This document shows positions 30,564 to 39,144 of a stretch of DNA of 64,000 bases, piece after piece. The first letter of the stretch is position 1. Each line of letters opens with the position of its first letter. The DNA is from Caulobacter sp. Its GTDB lineage: Bacteria; Pseudomonadota; Alphaproteobacteria; Caulobacterales; Caulobacteraceae. The stretch lies in contig JAIOXZ010000002.1 in assembly GCA_021741355.1 (NCBI GenBank), positions 1 to 64,000 on the forward strand, in the 5' to 3' direction. Below the pieces are notes generated by a model, which saw nothing but the letters and a program-made list of their open reading frames with translations, was not told the origin of the DNA and did no database searches. The translations under genes were made by a program, and so were the position numbers.

Positions 30564-30661
30564 TGCGTGCTTCGACACGCGCTCTTCGAGCGCTGCTCAG
30601 CATGACGTGCATTTGAGTTCGTCATCCTGAGCAGCCGCGAAGCGGCGTGTCGAAGGACGCA
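30564..30661. repeat. TGCGT..TTCGACACGC intergenic repeat, copy 2
   Basis: TGCGTGCTTCGACACGC at the left pairs with GCGTGTCGAAGGACGCA at the right, with an inner GCTGCTCAGCATGACG / CGTCATCCTGAGCAGC pair. It starts 1 nt after the ahpC stop and sits between ahpC and ahpD. Confidence 0.85.
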
Positions 30662-30710
30662 CCGACCAGCACACCGGACACGCGGCCCCTGCCCCCCAGG
30701 GCCGCGTCGA

Positions 30711-30760
30711 CCGGGAGCCCTGCGCACGTTCAGTCCCTCCGGCTGGCGCGGGGCTCCCGG
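30711..30760 (+). promoter_or_regulatory. Long-range hairpin in the ahpD leader
   Basis: CCGGGAGCCC at 30711-30720 and GGGCTCCCGG at 30751-30760 are perfect complements around a 30-nt loop, 29 nt before ahpD. A second stem (ACGCGGCCC / GGGCCGCGT) lies just upstream. They could stabilise or separate the ahpC and ahpD messages; the role is not known. Confidence 0.45.
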
Positions 30761-30789
30761 CCCCTCCTTTCAGACACACGAGAACCGCC

Positions 30790-31326
30790 ATGTCCCTCGA
30801 CGCCCTGCGTGAGGCGCTGCCCGCCTACGCCAAGGATCTGAGTCTCAACCTGTCCTCGCTGGCCGGCGAGACGCTGCTGACCGACCAGCAGAAGTGGGGC
30901 GCGTTCGTCGCCTCGGCGCACGCCGTCGGCACGCCGGCCGTGGTGCGCAACATCGAGGCCGCCGCCCGCGCGGGCGGCCTGACCGAAGACGCCCTCACCG
31001 CGGCCAAGGGCGCGGCGGCGATCATGGGCATGAACAACGTCTACTATCGCGCGCTGCACCTGATGAAGAACCGCGAGTACGCGACCCTGCCCGCGCGCCT
31101 GCGGATGAACCTGCTGGCCAATCCGGGCGTCGAGAAGGTCGACTTCGAGCTCTGGTCGACCGCTGTCTCGGCGGTCAACGGCTGCGGCATGTGCCTGGAC
31201 GCCCATGAAGCCGAGCTCAAAAAGCACGGCATGCCGAACACGGCCATCCAGGCGGCCCTGCGCATCGCGGCGGTGGTCAATGCGGTCAGCCGCGTGATCG
31301 CCGGCGAGGCCGCGGCGGCGGCATAA
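30790..31326 (+). CDS. ahpD: Alkylhydroperoxidase AhpD
   Basis: A carboxymuconolactone-decarboxylase-fold disulfide reductase of 178 residues that passes electrons to AhpC. The active site CGMC at C132/C135 with E120 and H139 lines up with the known E118, C130, C133, H137 set of mycobacterial AhpD. It follows ahpC by 227 bp, with a repeat between them. Confidence 0.94.
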   Translation: MSLDALREALPAYAKDLSLNLSSLAGETLLTDQQKWGAFVASAHAVGTPAVVRNIEAAARAGGLTEDALTAAKGAAAIMGMNNVYYRALHLMKNREYATLPARLRMNLLANPGVEKVDFELWSTAVSAVNGCGMCLDAHEAELKKHGMPNTAIQAALRIAAVVNAVSRVIAGEAAAAA

Positions 31327-31337
31327 TCTACGGATGA

Positions 31338-31447
31338 TGCTCCCCGCTTGGCGGGGAGCTGTCAGGCGGAGCCTGACTGAGGGGAGTCGGTGCACGGACT
31401 CCCCTCCACCGCCTCTGGCGGTCCCCCTCCCCGCGAAGCGGGGAGGA
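31338..31447. repeat. Nested-hairpin GGGGAG repeat, copy 1
   Basis: Five short hairpins in series: CTCCCCGC/GCGGGGAG, GTCAGGC/GCCTGAC, GGGGAGTC/GACTCCCC, ACCGCC/GGCGGT, and again CTCCCCGC/GCGGGGAG. It lies between the convergent ahpD and SRPBCC genes. Copies at 42003, 59591 and, degraded, 62286. Confidence 0.88.
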
Positions 31448-31458
31448 TTGGCTTGATG

Positions 31459-31995
31459 TCAGGGCTTCCCTGTCTCCACATAGCTCTTCAACCGCCCCAG
31501 CTGCTCACCCACCACCGCGTCGACCCCCGCCGCGAAACCGACGATCTCAGGCCGCGCTCCGCCGACATTGAAGGTCTGGGTCACCTCGGTCCCGCCATCG
31601 GCCGTCGCCTTCAGCGTGAAGGTCAGGGCGGCGTCGACGCCCTCGCCCTGCAGTGGGCCGAGCGGCGCGTTCAGGCGCAGGGTCTGGCCCGGCATGACCA
31701 TCACCACCACCCCGTGCTGGACGCCCGCGCCAGCGCCAAGCTTCGGCAGGGCTTCGCAGAAGCAGCCGCCGGGCGTCAGCGGCATGGTCATGTTGGCGCT
31801 GTCGCCGCTGTAGCTGTGCGCGCCATTCCACCATTTTCCGATCTGGCCGAGCGCGGCCCAGACCGTATCGGGCGGCGCGGCGATCGTGACCCTGTTCACC
31901 GCCTGGAACCCGGCGGCCCAGGTCTGCTTGACCTCGGCCTGGGCGGGAGCGGCCAGACCCAACACGGCGACGGCAGCGATCAATGCAGTCCTCAT
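31459..31995 (-). CDS. SRPBCC family secreted protein
   Basis: A 178-residue exported protein with signal peptide about 1-20 (ends PAQAE) and a START/Bet v1-like domain typical of SRPBCC proteins (AAPPDTVWAALGQIGKWWN, then TFTLKATADGGTEVTQTF and a C-terminal helix). Such domains bind hydrophobic ligands; the ligand here is unknown. Confidence 0.8.
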   Translation of the reverse strand: MRTALIAAVAVLGLAAPAQAEVKQTWAAGFQAVNRVTIAAPPDTVWAALGQIGKWWNGAHSYSGDSANMTMPLTPGGCFCEALPKLGAGAGVQHGVVVMVMPGQTLRLNAPLGPLQGEGVDAALTFTLKATADGGTEVTQTFNVGGARPEIVGFAAGVDAVVGEQLGRLKSYVETGKP

Positions 31996-32068
31996 GACGG
32001 GACCTTCCCTCCGTAAAAGGTCAACGAAGCATCACTTGAATGCGCGATCAAGTGGCCAATCCCCTCCC

Positions 32069-32193
32069 CGTCATGGCCCGACTTGTTCGGGCCACCCAAG
32101 AACACCGTGGACTGGTATGACGCGCGGAGCGATCCGCACCTGGGCCTGAGGGCTCAGCGTGCATGGGCGGCCCGAACAAGTCGGGCCATGACG
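32069..32193. repeat. GGCCCGACTTG inverted repeat
   Basis: Outer arms CGTCATGGCCCGACTTG and CAAGTCGGGCCATGACG are perfect inverses, each continued by TTCGGGCC/GGCCCGAA. About 70 bp lie between. It fills the gap between the SRPBCC promoter and the murI 3' end. Only one copy is visible here. Confidence 0.85.
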
Positions 32194-32208
32194 GATTGTG
32201 TAGAGCCG

Positions 32209-33060
32209 CTAAGCCGCTTCCAGCACCAGCGGCGCGCCCCAGAAGGCGGCGACGAGGCCGTTCTGCGGGCCGGGGATCCCGGTGGTGAGGAAACGGCGCT
32301 GGCCGGTTCCGCCGGCGATATACTCCGGATGCCGCTCCATGTAGCGGCCCAGCGCCTCAGCGGTGGCGTCCGGCTGGTGGATCAGCGGCGTGCCGGGCGG
32401 CAGGGCGTCGCGGAACAGGTCGGCGACGATCTCGTAGTGGGTGCAGCCCAGCACCGCCCGATCAGGATGGCGGCCGATGCGGCGACGCAGGGCGTCCACG
32501 TGCCCAGCGATCTCCCGGGCCAGCGTCGCGCGGTCGGCGTTGTCTTCGATCATCCGCGCCAGGTTCGGGCAGGGTTCGGAGAAGACGGCCAGGTCCTGCT
32601 TGCGCTTGTCGATCTCGATCTCGAACACGCGACTGCCCGCCGTGCCGGGCGTCGAAAAGACGCCGAGGATATCGACCTTGGTCACCTGTTCGCCCCGGCG
32701 GTCGGCCTCGTGCTCCCAGGGCAGGCCGGTGGCCGCCTCGATGGTCGGGACGATGATCCCCAGGACGTTCAGCTGCCGTCCGGTCTCGCGGCGATAGCCC
32801 GGCAGCCAGGTCTGCTGCAGCCGTCTAAGGGCGATGGCCGAGGCGGTGTTGCAGGCCAGCACGACCAGGCTCGCGCCCTCGTCGAACAGGCGGATGCAGC
32901 CGGCCCGGGTCAGCTCGACGATCTCCCCGCCGGGCCGCCCGCCATAGGGCGCGTTGGCCTGGTCGGCGAGATAGACGAAGTCGGCGGACGGGAACCGCTC
33001 GACCAGCGCACGGTGGACGGACAGGCCGCCCACACCGGAATCGAAGACGCCAATGGACAT
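32209..33060 (-). CDS. murI: Glutamate racemase
   Basis: Supplies D-glutamate for peptidoglycan. It has 283 residues; FDSGVGG (Asp7, Ser8) begins the protein, and the catalytic pair is C70 in ACNTAS and C206 in GCTHYE. The start MSIGVFDSG is standard. It is a single gene, divergent from the M3 peptidase. Confidence 0.96.
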   Translation of the reverse strand: MSIGVFDSGVGGLSVHRALVERFPSADFVYLADQANAPYGGRPGGEIVELTRAGCIRLFDEGASLVVLACNTASAIALRRLQQTWLPGYRRETGRQLNVLGIIVPTIEAATGLPWEHEADRRGEQVTKVDILGVFSTPGTAGSRVFEIEIDKRKQDLAVFSEPCPNLARMIEDNADRATLAREIAGHVDALRRRIGRHPDRAVLGCTHYEIVADLFRDALPPGTPLIHQPDATAEALGRYMERHPEYIAGGTGQRRFLTTGIPGPQNGLVAAFWGAPLVLEAA

Positions 33061-33184
33061 GAATTCGCCTTTAGCGCCCTGCCCGCGAGGCGTCCATGCG
33101 CCGCATTACAGCCCGTTCATGTGACGATCCTCAGGAATGCGCCTAGGGTGGTTCATCACGACATTTTCTGACCACGGAGCGATC

Positions 33185-35359
33185 ATGCATCGACGCCATG
33201 TCCTTATCGGGGGCGCGAGCCTCTTCGCCGTCACCGGCTGCGCCTCGGCAGGCGGTCTGGTCGGCGGCGGAGCCCCCGCCACCACCCTCGCCCAGGACGC
33301 CGCGGTCGCCCGCGCGGTCCTGCCGCGCCAGACCCCGAAGGCCGAACTTCTGCAGGAATGGACCGGCCCGTTTGGCGGCGTGCCGCCGTGGGACAAGGTG
33401 TCCGCGCCCAAACTGCGCGAAGCGATCCTCGAAGGCATCGACCTGCAGCGCGCCGAGGTTCTGGCGATCGCGAACAATCCCGAACCGGCGACCTTCGCCA
33501 ACACCCTGGTCGCCATGCAGATGACCGGCGAGCCGCTGGACCGGGCGCTGTCGATGTTCGGTGTGATGACCCAGAACATCGGCTCGGACGACTACCAGGA
33601 CGTGGACACCGAGGTGTCGCCGCTGCTGTCGGCGGCCAGCGACGAGATCACGTTCAACGAGGCGCTGTTCAGGCGCGTCAAGGCGGTAGCCGACGGCGCC
33701 GCTGCGGCCGGCCTGACCGCCGAGCAGACCCGCGTGGCGACGCGCAGCCGCGACAGCTTCGTGCGCAACGGCGCGGCCCTGGACGCCGCCGGCAAAGCTG
33801 AGCTGGGCCGGATCAACACCGCCCTGTCCAACGTCTTCACCAGCTTCGGCCAGAAGGTCGTCGCCGACGAAAAGACCTGGACCGTGATCGCCACGGAAGC
33901 CGGCACGGCCGGCATGCCGGCGTCCAACAAGGCCGCAGCGGCGGCGGCGGCCCGGTCCCGCGGGATCCAGGGCTGGGTGATCCTCAACACCCGCTCGAGC
34001 GTCGATCCGTTCCTGACGTTCGCCGACGACCGCGGCCTGCGCGAGAAGGTCTGGCGCAAGTTCGTCGGCCGCGGCGACAACGGCGACGCCAACGACACCA
34101 ACGCCACCATCGCCGAGATCGTGAAGCTGCGGGCCGAGCGTGCGAAGCTGCTGGGCTTCGCCCATCACGCCGACTGGCGGATGCAGGACACCATGGCCAA
34201 GACCCCGGCCAAGGCGATGGACCTGATGAACCGGGTGTGGGCGCCGGCCAAGGCGCGCGTCGCCGAGGAAGTGGCCGACATGCGCAAGATCGCCGACCAT
34301 GACATCGAGCCCTGGGACTACCTCTACTATGCGGAGAAGGTCCGGAAGGTGAAGTACGACCTCGATACCAACGAGATGAAGCCGTACTTCGAGCTGAACA
34401 ACGTCAAGCGCGGCGCCTTCTATATGGCCGAGCGCCTGTACGGCTTCGACTTCGTCCGGCTGCCCGCCGGGACGGTTCCCGGCTTCCACCCCGACGTCGA
34501 GGTCTTCGAGGTCAAGGACAAGGCCAGCGGACGGCACATCGGCCTGTTCTACTCCGACGACTTCGCCCGTCCGGGCAAGCGCTCGGGCGCCTGGATGACC
34601 ACCTATCGCTCCTACTCGACCTACGACGGCGTCGACAACGTGCTCGCGTCCAACAACAACAACTTCACCAAGGCCGAAGCCGGTCAGCCGCTGCTGATCT
34701 CGCTGGACGACGCCGAGACGCTGTTCCACGAGTTCGGCCACGCCCTTCACTATCTGTCCTCGACGGTGACCTACCCGGCGCTGGGCAACACGCCGCGCGA
34801 CTATGTCGAGTACCCCTCGCAGGTCCACGAGCACTGGGTGCTGAGCCGGCCGATCCTCGACGGCTTCATGAAGCACGTCGAAACCGGCCAGCCGATGCCG
34901 CAGTCGCTGGTCGACAAGATCGAGGCTTCGGGCACGTTCAACCAGGGCTACGCCACGGTCAGCTACCTGTCCTCGGCGCTGGTCGACATGGACCTGCATA
35001 CCCGCGCCACGCCGCCGACCGACATCGACGCCTTCGAGCGCGAGAGCCTGGCGCGGCTTGGCATGCCGAAGGAGATCGTGATGCGGCACCGCCTGCCGCA
35101 GTTCAATCACCTGTTCACGTCCGACGCCTACTCGGCCGGCTATTACTCCTACCTCTGGTCGGAAGTGATGGACGCCGACACCTGGGCGTACTTCGAGGAG
35201 TCGGGCGACGTGTTCAATCCGGACATCGCCCGGCGCTACAAGGCGATCATCCTCGCCGAGGGCAACACCACCGACCGGGGCGAGGCCTACCGCCGTTTCC
35301 GCGGTCGCGACCCGGACGTCACGGCCCTGCTGAAGGTCCGGGGCTTCCCCGTCTCCTGA
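33185..35359 (+). CDS. M3 family metallopeptidase (Dcp/oligopeptidase type)
   Basis: A 724-residue zinc peptidase. The N-terminus has an RRHVLIGG stretch and a lipobox-like AVTGC at about 16-20, so it is probably an exported lipoprotein. The zinc motif HEFGH is at 515-519 in TLFHEFGHALHYLS. The ATG at 33185 is chosen because it starts the signal; the frame is open to 33137. It likely cleaves short peptides outside the cytoplasm. A GGGGACA hairpin follows 8 nt after the stop. Confidence 0.92.
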   Translation: MHRRHVLIGGASLFAVTGCASAGGLVGGGAPATTLAQDAAVARAVLPRQTPKAELLQEWTGPFGGVPPWDKVSAPKLREAILEGIDLQRAEVLAIANNPEPATFANTLVAMQMTGEPLDRALSMFGVMTQNIGSDDYQDVDTEVSPLLSAASDEITFNEALFRRVKAVADGAAAAGLTAEQTRVATRSRDSFVRNGAALDAAGKAELGRINTALSNVFTSFGQKVVADEKTWTVIATEAGTAGMPASNKAAAAAAARSRGIQGWVILNTRSSVDPFLTFADDRGLREKVWRKFVGRGDNGDANDTNATIAEIVKLRAERAKLLGFAHHADWRMQDTMAKTPAKAMDLMNRVWAPAKARVAEEVADMRKIADHDIEPWDYLYYAEKVRKVKYDLDTNEMKPYFELNNVKRGAFYMAERLYGFDFVRLPAGTVPGFHPDVEVFEVKDKASGRHIGLFYSDDFARPGKRSGAWMTTYRSYSTYDGVDNVLASNNNNFTKAEAGQPLLISLDDAETLFHEFGHALHYLSSTVTYPALGNTPRDYVEYPSQVHEHWVLSRPILDGFMKHVETGQPMPQSLVDKIEASGTFNQGYATVSYLSSALVDMDLHTRATPPTDIDAFERESLARLGMPKEIVMRHRLPQFNHLFTSDAYSAGYYSYLWSEVMDADTWAYFEESGDVFNPDIARRYKAIILAEGNTTDRGEAYRRFRGRDPDVTALLKVRGFPVS

Positions 35360-35367
35360 TGCGGTGA

Positions 35368-35395
35368 GGGGACATGCGCGTCGGTGCATGTCCCC
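35368..35395. repeat. Single-arm GGGGACA hairpin
   Basis: GGGGACATGC and GCATGTCCCC form a perfect 10-bp stem with an 8-nt loop, 8 nt after the M3 peptidase stop. It resembles one arm of the REP doublets with a changed centre. Confidence 0.75.
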
Positions 35396-35606
35396 GCCAC
35401 CCTGATTCAGTCAGGCTTGATTTCGCGGCCTTTTCCGCTCATAAGGCGCCCCTTCCGGCGCAGATGCAGTTCAGCGCCCTCCACCGCCACGACCCCCAAC
35501 CGGACTTCAGGATGGGACGAGGGCGGCGAGGCCCCCCGTCGACGTGATCGTCCACGGGGGCGAATTGCGTTTGGCCTTTCGACCTGGGTTAGCGGTTCAG
35601 AACGAG

Positions 35607-37130
35607 ATGTTCGACGGCCTTACAGAACGACTTGGCAGCGTCTTCGACCGGCTCTCCGGTCGGGGCGTTCTGGGTGAAAAGGATATCGACGAGGCGCTGC
35701 GCGAGGTTCGCGTCGCCCTGCTCGAGGCCGACGTCGCCCTGCCGGTGGTCAAGGACTTCATCAGCAAGGCCCGTGAGGACGCGCTCGGCGAGGCGGTGAT
35801 CCGCTCGATCCGGCCAGCCGACCAGGTGGTCAAGATCGTCTACGACGGTCTGGTCGAGATGCTCGGCGGCGAAGAGCCTGTCGGCCTGCAGCTGGCGTTG
35901 AACCCGCCGTCGGTGATCCTGATGGCCGGCCTGCAGGGCTCGGGCAAGACGACCACCTCGGCCAAGCTCGCCCTGCGCCTGACGAAGATGGAGCGCCAGA
36001 AGGTCCTGATGGCCTCGCTGGACACGCGCCGTCCCGCCGCCATGGAGCAGCTGGCGCTGCTGGGGACGCAGGTCGGGGTCGACACCCTGCCGATCGTCGC
36101 CGGCCAGTCGGCCACCGACATCGCCAGGCGCGCGATGCAGGCGGCCAAGCTCAGCGGCTATGACGTCCTGATCCTCGACACCGCCGGCCGCACCACGCTG
36201 GACGAGCAGATGATGGCCGAGGCGGCGCAGATCGCGCAGATCGCCTCGCCGACCGAGACCCTGCTGGTCGCCGACAGCCTGACCGGCCAGGACGCTGTGC
36301 GCACGGCCAAGGCGTTCCATGAGCGCCTGCCGCTGACCGGTCTGATCCTCACCCGCGCCGATGGCGACGGGCGCGGCGGCGCGGCCCTGTCGATGCGGGC
36401 CGTCACCGGCCTGCCGATCAAGTTCCTCGGCGCCGGCGAGAAGGTCGACGCCCTCGAGGTGTTCGACGCCCGCCGCGTGGCCGGCCGGATCCTCGGTCAG
36501 GGCGACATCGTCGCGCTGGTCGAAAAGGCGGCGACCGAGCTCGACCACGCCAAGGCCGAGGCCACCGCCCGCAAGCTGGCCAAGGGCCAGTTCGACCTGG
36601 AGATGATGTCCGACCAGCTGGCCCAGATGGAGCGGATGGGCGGTCTGCAGGGCGTGATGGGCATGCTGCCCGGCGTCGGCAAGATGAAGCAGCAGATCGC
36701 CGAGTCGGGCATGGACGACCGGATGATCAAGCGCCAGCGCGCGATCATCGGCTCGATGACCAAGACCGAGCGCAAGAAGCCCGACATCCTGGCCGCGTCG
36801 CGCAAGCGCCGCATCGCGGCCGGCGCCGGGGTCGATGTGGCCGAGGTCAACCGCCTGCTGAAGCAGCACCGGCAGATGGCCGACGCGATGAAGATGATGA
36901 CCCGCAACGGCGGCGCCGGCATGGCCCGCATGGCCCAGATGCTCGGCATCGGCGGCGGCGGCGACCGGCTGAAGAGCCTCGGCGGCGGCAAGATGGCCGA
37001 GCCCGATCCCGAACAGCTGCGCCAGCAGCTCGAGAAACTCCAGGGCGGCCTCGGCGGCGCTGGTTCCGGCCTTCCGGGCCTCGGCGGCGGCCCCGCCCTG
37101 CCCCCCGGTTTCAACCCCTTCAAGAAATAA
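35607..37130 (+). CDS. ffh: Signal recognition particle protein Ffh
   Basis: The SRP54 GTPase that targets nascent membrane proteins with 4.5S RNA and FtsY, 507 residues. N domain first, then the G domain with GLQGSGKT at 108-115, DTAGR near 191 and TRADGD near 249, then a methionine-rich M domain (about 325-440) and a Gly/Pro tail. The ATG at 35607 precedes the standard MFDGLTERLGSVFDRL start; the frame extends to 35544 without homology. rpsP follows after 24 nt. Confidence 0.97.
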   Translation: MFDGLTERLGSVFDRLSGRGVLGEKDIDEALREVRVALLEADVALPVVKDFISKAREDALGEAVIRSIRPADQVVKIVYDGLVEMLGGEEPVGLQLALNPPSVILMAGLQGSGKTTTSAKLALRLTKMERQKVLMASLDTRRPAAMEQLALLGTQVGVDTLPIVAGQSATDIARRAMQAAKLSGYDVLILDTAGRTTLDEQMMAEAAQIAQIASPTETLLVADSLTGQDAVRTAKAFHERLPLTGLILTRADGDGRGGAALSMRAVTGLPIKFLGAGEKVDALEVFDARRVAGRILGQGDIVALVEKAATELDHAKAEATARKLAKGQFDLEMMSDQLAQMERMGGLQGVMGMLPGVGKMKQQIAESGMDDRMIKRQRAIIGSMTKTERKKPDILAASRKRRIAAGAGVDVAEVNRLLKQHRQMADAMKMMTRNGGAGMARMAQMLGIGGGGDRLKSLGGGKMAEPDPEQLRQQLEKLQGGLGGAGSGLPGLGGGPALPPGFNPFKK

Positions 37131-37154
37131 GATCAGACCAGAGGACTACCGAAA

Positions 37155-37715
37155 ATGCTGAAGATCCGTCTCGCCCGTGGCGGCGCCAAGAAGCGCCCCT
37201 ACTACTCGATCGTCGTCGCCGACAGCCACTCGCCCCGCGACGGCCGTTTCATCGAGAAGGTCGGCACCTACAACCCGCTCCTGCCCAAGGACGGCCCGAC
37301 CCCGCGCGTCACGCTGAAGCTCGAGTCGATCCAGGCCTGGATCGCCAAGGGCGCCCAGCCGACCGACCGCGTCGCGCGCTTCCTCGCCGCCGAAGGCATC
37401 GGCCAGTGGGCCCACGGCAACAACCCGACCAAGGGCAAGCCGGGCAAGAAGGCCGATGAGCGCGCCGCTGAACGCGCCCAGCGTGAAGTCGACCGCGCCG
37501 CCGCCGCCGCCGAACTGGCCGCCAACCCGCCGGCCCCTGAGCCCGAGCCCGAAGTCGAAGCGCCGGCCGCTGAAGAAGCCGCTCCGGTGGAAGCCGCTGC
37601 TGAAGAGGCGCCCGCCGCTGAAGAAGCTGCTCCTGCTGAAGAAGCCGCCCCGGAAGCCGCTGCTGAAGAGGCTCCGGCCGCTGAGGAAGTCGCTGAAGAA
37701 AAGGCCGAAGGCTAA
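37155..37715 (+). CDS. rpsP: 30S ribosomal protein S16 with long Ala/Glu-rich tail
   Basis: Residues 1-85 are a normal S16 ([20 protein letters not shown]). The protein continues to 186 residues, about twice the usual size. After a basic linker, a tail from about 110 on is almost only Ala, Glu and Pro, with EEAAP/EEAPA units repeated six or more times. Long S16 tails are seen in some alphaproteobacteria. It is in the ffh-rpsP-rimM cluster, with rimM 5 nt downstream. Confidence 0.95.
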   Translation: MLKIRLARGGAKKRPYYSIVVADSHSPRDGRFIEKVGTYNPLLPKDGPTPRVTLKLESIQAWIAKGAQPTDRVARFLAAEGIGQWAHGNNPTKGKPGKKADERAAERAQREVDRAAAAAELAANPPAPEPEPEVEAPAAEEAAPVEAAAEEAPAAEEAAPAEEAAPEAAAEEAPAAEEVAEEKAEG

Positions 37716-37720
37716 CCTGC

Positions 37721-38242
37721 ATGGCGGCCGACCGCATGATCGCCGTCGGCCGTGTCGCGGGCGCCTTTGGCGTCCGGGGCGAGGTGCGGATCACCGCCTT
37801 TACGCAAGAGCCCCTGGCGCTGGCCCGCTTCCGCGAGCTGAAGCGCCAGGACGGCTCGCCCGGTCTGACCGTGTTGTCGGCCCGGGACGCCAAGGGCGGC
37901 ATCGTCTGCCGCTGCCAGGGCGTCGAGACCAAGGAGCAGGCCGACGCGCTGCGCGGCCTGCGCCTGTTCATCCCGCGCGAGGCCCTGCCCGCGCCGGACG
38001 ATGATGAATTCTACCTGGCGGACCTGATCGGTCTGTCCGTAGTCAACGCGGAGGGCGAGACCCTCGGCGCGATCAAGTCGGTGCAGGACTTCGGCGCCGG
38101 CGACATTCTCGAAATCACCCCCGCCGCAGGCGGCCCGACCTGGTACCTCGCCTTCACCCGCGAGACCGTGCCGACCGTCGACATCGCCGGCGGCAGGGTG
38201 GTCGTTGTGATCCCCACCGAAGTCGTGGCGGATGAAGAATAG
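37721..38242 (+). CDS. rimM: Ribosome maturation factor RimM
   Basis: A 173-residue 30S assembly factor binding S19. The RimM N-terminal barrel (IAVGRVAGAFGVRGEVRI) and PRC-barrel (DDDEFYLADLIGLSV) are both clear. The last 16 bp of the gene are repeated exactly at 38331-38346 on the far side of the REP doublet that follows the stop codon. Confidence 0.95.
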   Translation: MAADRMIAVGRVAGAFGVRGEVRITAFTQEPLALARFRELKRQDGSPGLTVLSARDAKGGIVCRCQGVETKEQADALRGLRLFIPREALPAPDDDEFYLADLIGLSVVNAEGETLGAIKSVQDFGAGDILEITPAAGGPTWYLAFTRETVPTVDIAGGRVVVVIPTEVVADEE

Positions 38243-38346
38243 CGATGGGGACATGTACCGAAGGTACGTGTCCCCCAATCGAGCGGCTGCGGGTTCAGGG
38301 GACGCGTACCGAAGGTACATGTCCCCGTGAGGCGGATGAAGAATAG
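38227..38346. repeat. 16-bp direct repeat flanking REP doublet copy 2
   Basis: GGCGGATGAAGAATAG occurs at 38227-38242 (rimM end including stop) and again at 38331-38346. The 88 bp between them hold the REP doublet. This looks like a target duplication produced when the element inserted. Confidence 0.85.
38247..38326. repeat. REP doublet, copy 2 (GGGGACA family)
   Basis: Arms at 38247-38275 and 38298-38326. Left arm GGGGACATGTACC-GAA-GGTACGTGTCCCC; right arm inverted, with one change (GACGCGTACC). Starts 4 nt after the rimM stop. Confidence 0.9.
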
Positions 38347-38523
38347 GTCATGACCCGGCTTTAACTGGCGTGACCGGCGAAGAGGCGTGACCTTCGCCAA
38401 CATGAAGCTCAGACAACAACAGTCGCCCAGTGGCGTTCAGGAAGCCCGGCCTAGCGTATTCCCAACGAGAGGAGACGCGCCGTTAGAGACCCCGAACACC
38501 TGGACTTCGCCGCCACAGGCCTG

Positions 38524-39051
38524 ATGAGCGCGTCGCCCGTCGTCGTGCTCTCGGCGCCGCCGATGCCGTCCTTCGCGCCGGCCTTCCCCAGCGCGCCGGC
38601 GCTCGATGACGGAGAGGCCGTCCAGCGGTTGCCCGGCGACATCGGCTACCTGAATCCAGGGACGCTGTGCGCCTCGGGCCTGGTCGAAGGCCTGATGGAC
38701 CTCGCCGACTGCCGCGCCCTGATCCTCGACCTGCGGAGCCATGACGGCGGCCCGGCCGACGCCCTGCTGCTCGGCCACCTGGCCTGGCGGCCGATGCCGA
38801 TGGCGACCATCCGCCGGAACGGCGACGGGTCCGCCCTGACCTGCTGGACCGGCAAGGCGACCGCGCCGGACGGCGGCCCGCACTATCCGGACGCGCCGCT
38901 GTTCGTACTGACCGGCAAGGACTCGCCGCTGGCGGCCCAGGCGCTGGCCTATGACCTGCGGATGGCCGGACGGGCGGTGATCATCAGCGGCGAGGACGCC
39001 CTGACCCTGGCCTGGCGGCGGGCGCTGTCGGCGCGGCGGGTGTTGGACTAG
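38524..39051 (+). CDS. S41 (C-terminal processing) peptidase-like protein, reduced
   Basis: A 175-residue protein resembling only the core of S41 peptidases: GDIGYLNPGTL, then ALILDLRSHDGG, then LFVLTGKDSPLAAQALAYDLRMAGRAVIISGE. The usual catalytic motif TaSaaE is replaced by KDSPLAAQ, and the PDZ and N-terminal parts are absent. It may be a non-catalytic relative or a decayed remnant. Coding may begin upstream, as the frame is open from 38455 (no ATG). It is followed 1 nt later by REP doublet 3. Confidence 0.55.
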   Translation: MSASPVVVLSAPPMPSFAPAFPSAPALDDGEAVQRLPGDIGYLNPGTLCASGLVEGLMDLADCRALILDLRSHDGGPADALLLGHLAWRPMPMATIRRNGDGSALTCWTGKATAPDGGPHYPDAPLFVLTGKDSPLAAQALAYDLRMAGRAVIISGEDALTLAWRRALSARRVLD

Positions 39052-39052
39052 C

Positions 39053-39138
39053 GGGGACATGTACCGCAGGTACGTGTCCCCTAACCGAGCCATCGCTGAA
39101 TCTGGATTGGGGGACACGTACCTTCGGTACATGTCCCC
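39053..39138. repeat. REP doublet, copy 3 (GGGGACA family)
   Basis: Arms at 39053-39081 and 39110-39138 with a 28-bp spacer, filling the space between two convergent stop codons (1 nt and 6 nt away). Confidence 0.9.
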
Positions 39139-39144
39139 TTCGGC

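Noticed and set aside
31338..31447. CRISPR array
   Set aside because: The repeats are a series of different hairpins, not equal repeats with spacers; no cas genes.
33143..35389. 748-residue minus-strand open frame antisense to the M3 peptidase
   Set aside because: A shadow of the intact metallopeptidase on the opposite strand; no recognisable domain.
35384..35677. 97-residue ORF upstream of ffh
   Set aside because: Arg/Pro-rich text overlapping the true ffh start; no support.
38402..38524. 40-residue ORF before the S41-like gene
   Set aside because: No homology or strong ribosome site; stop overlaps the next ATG by one base, which may be chance.
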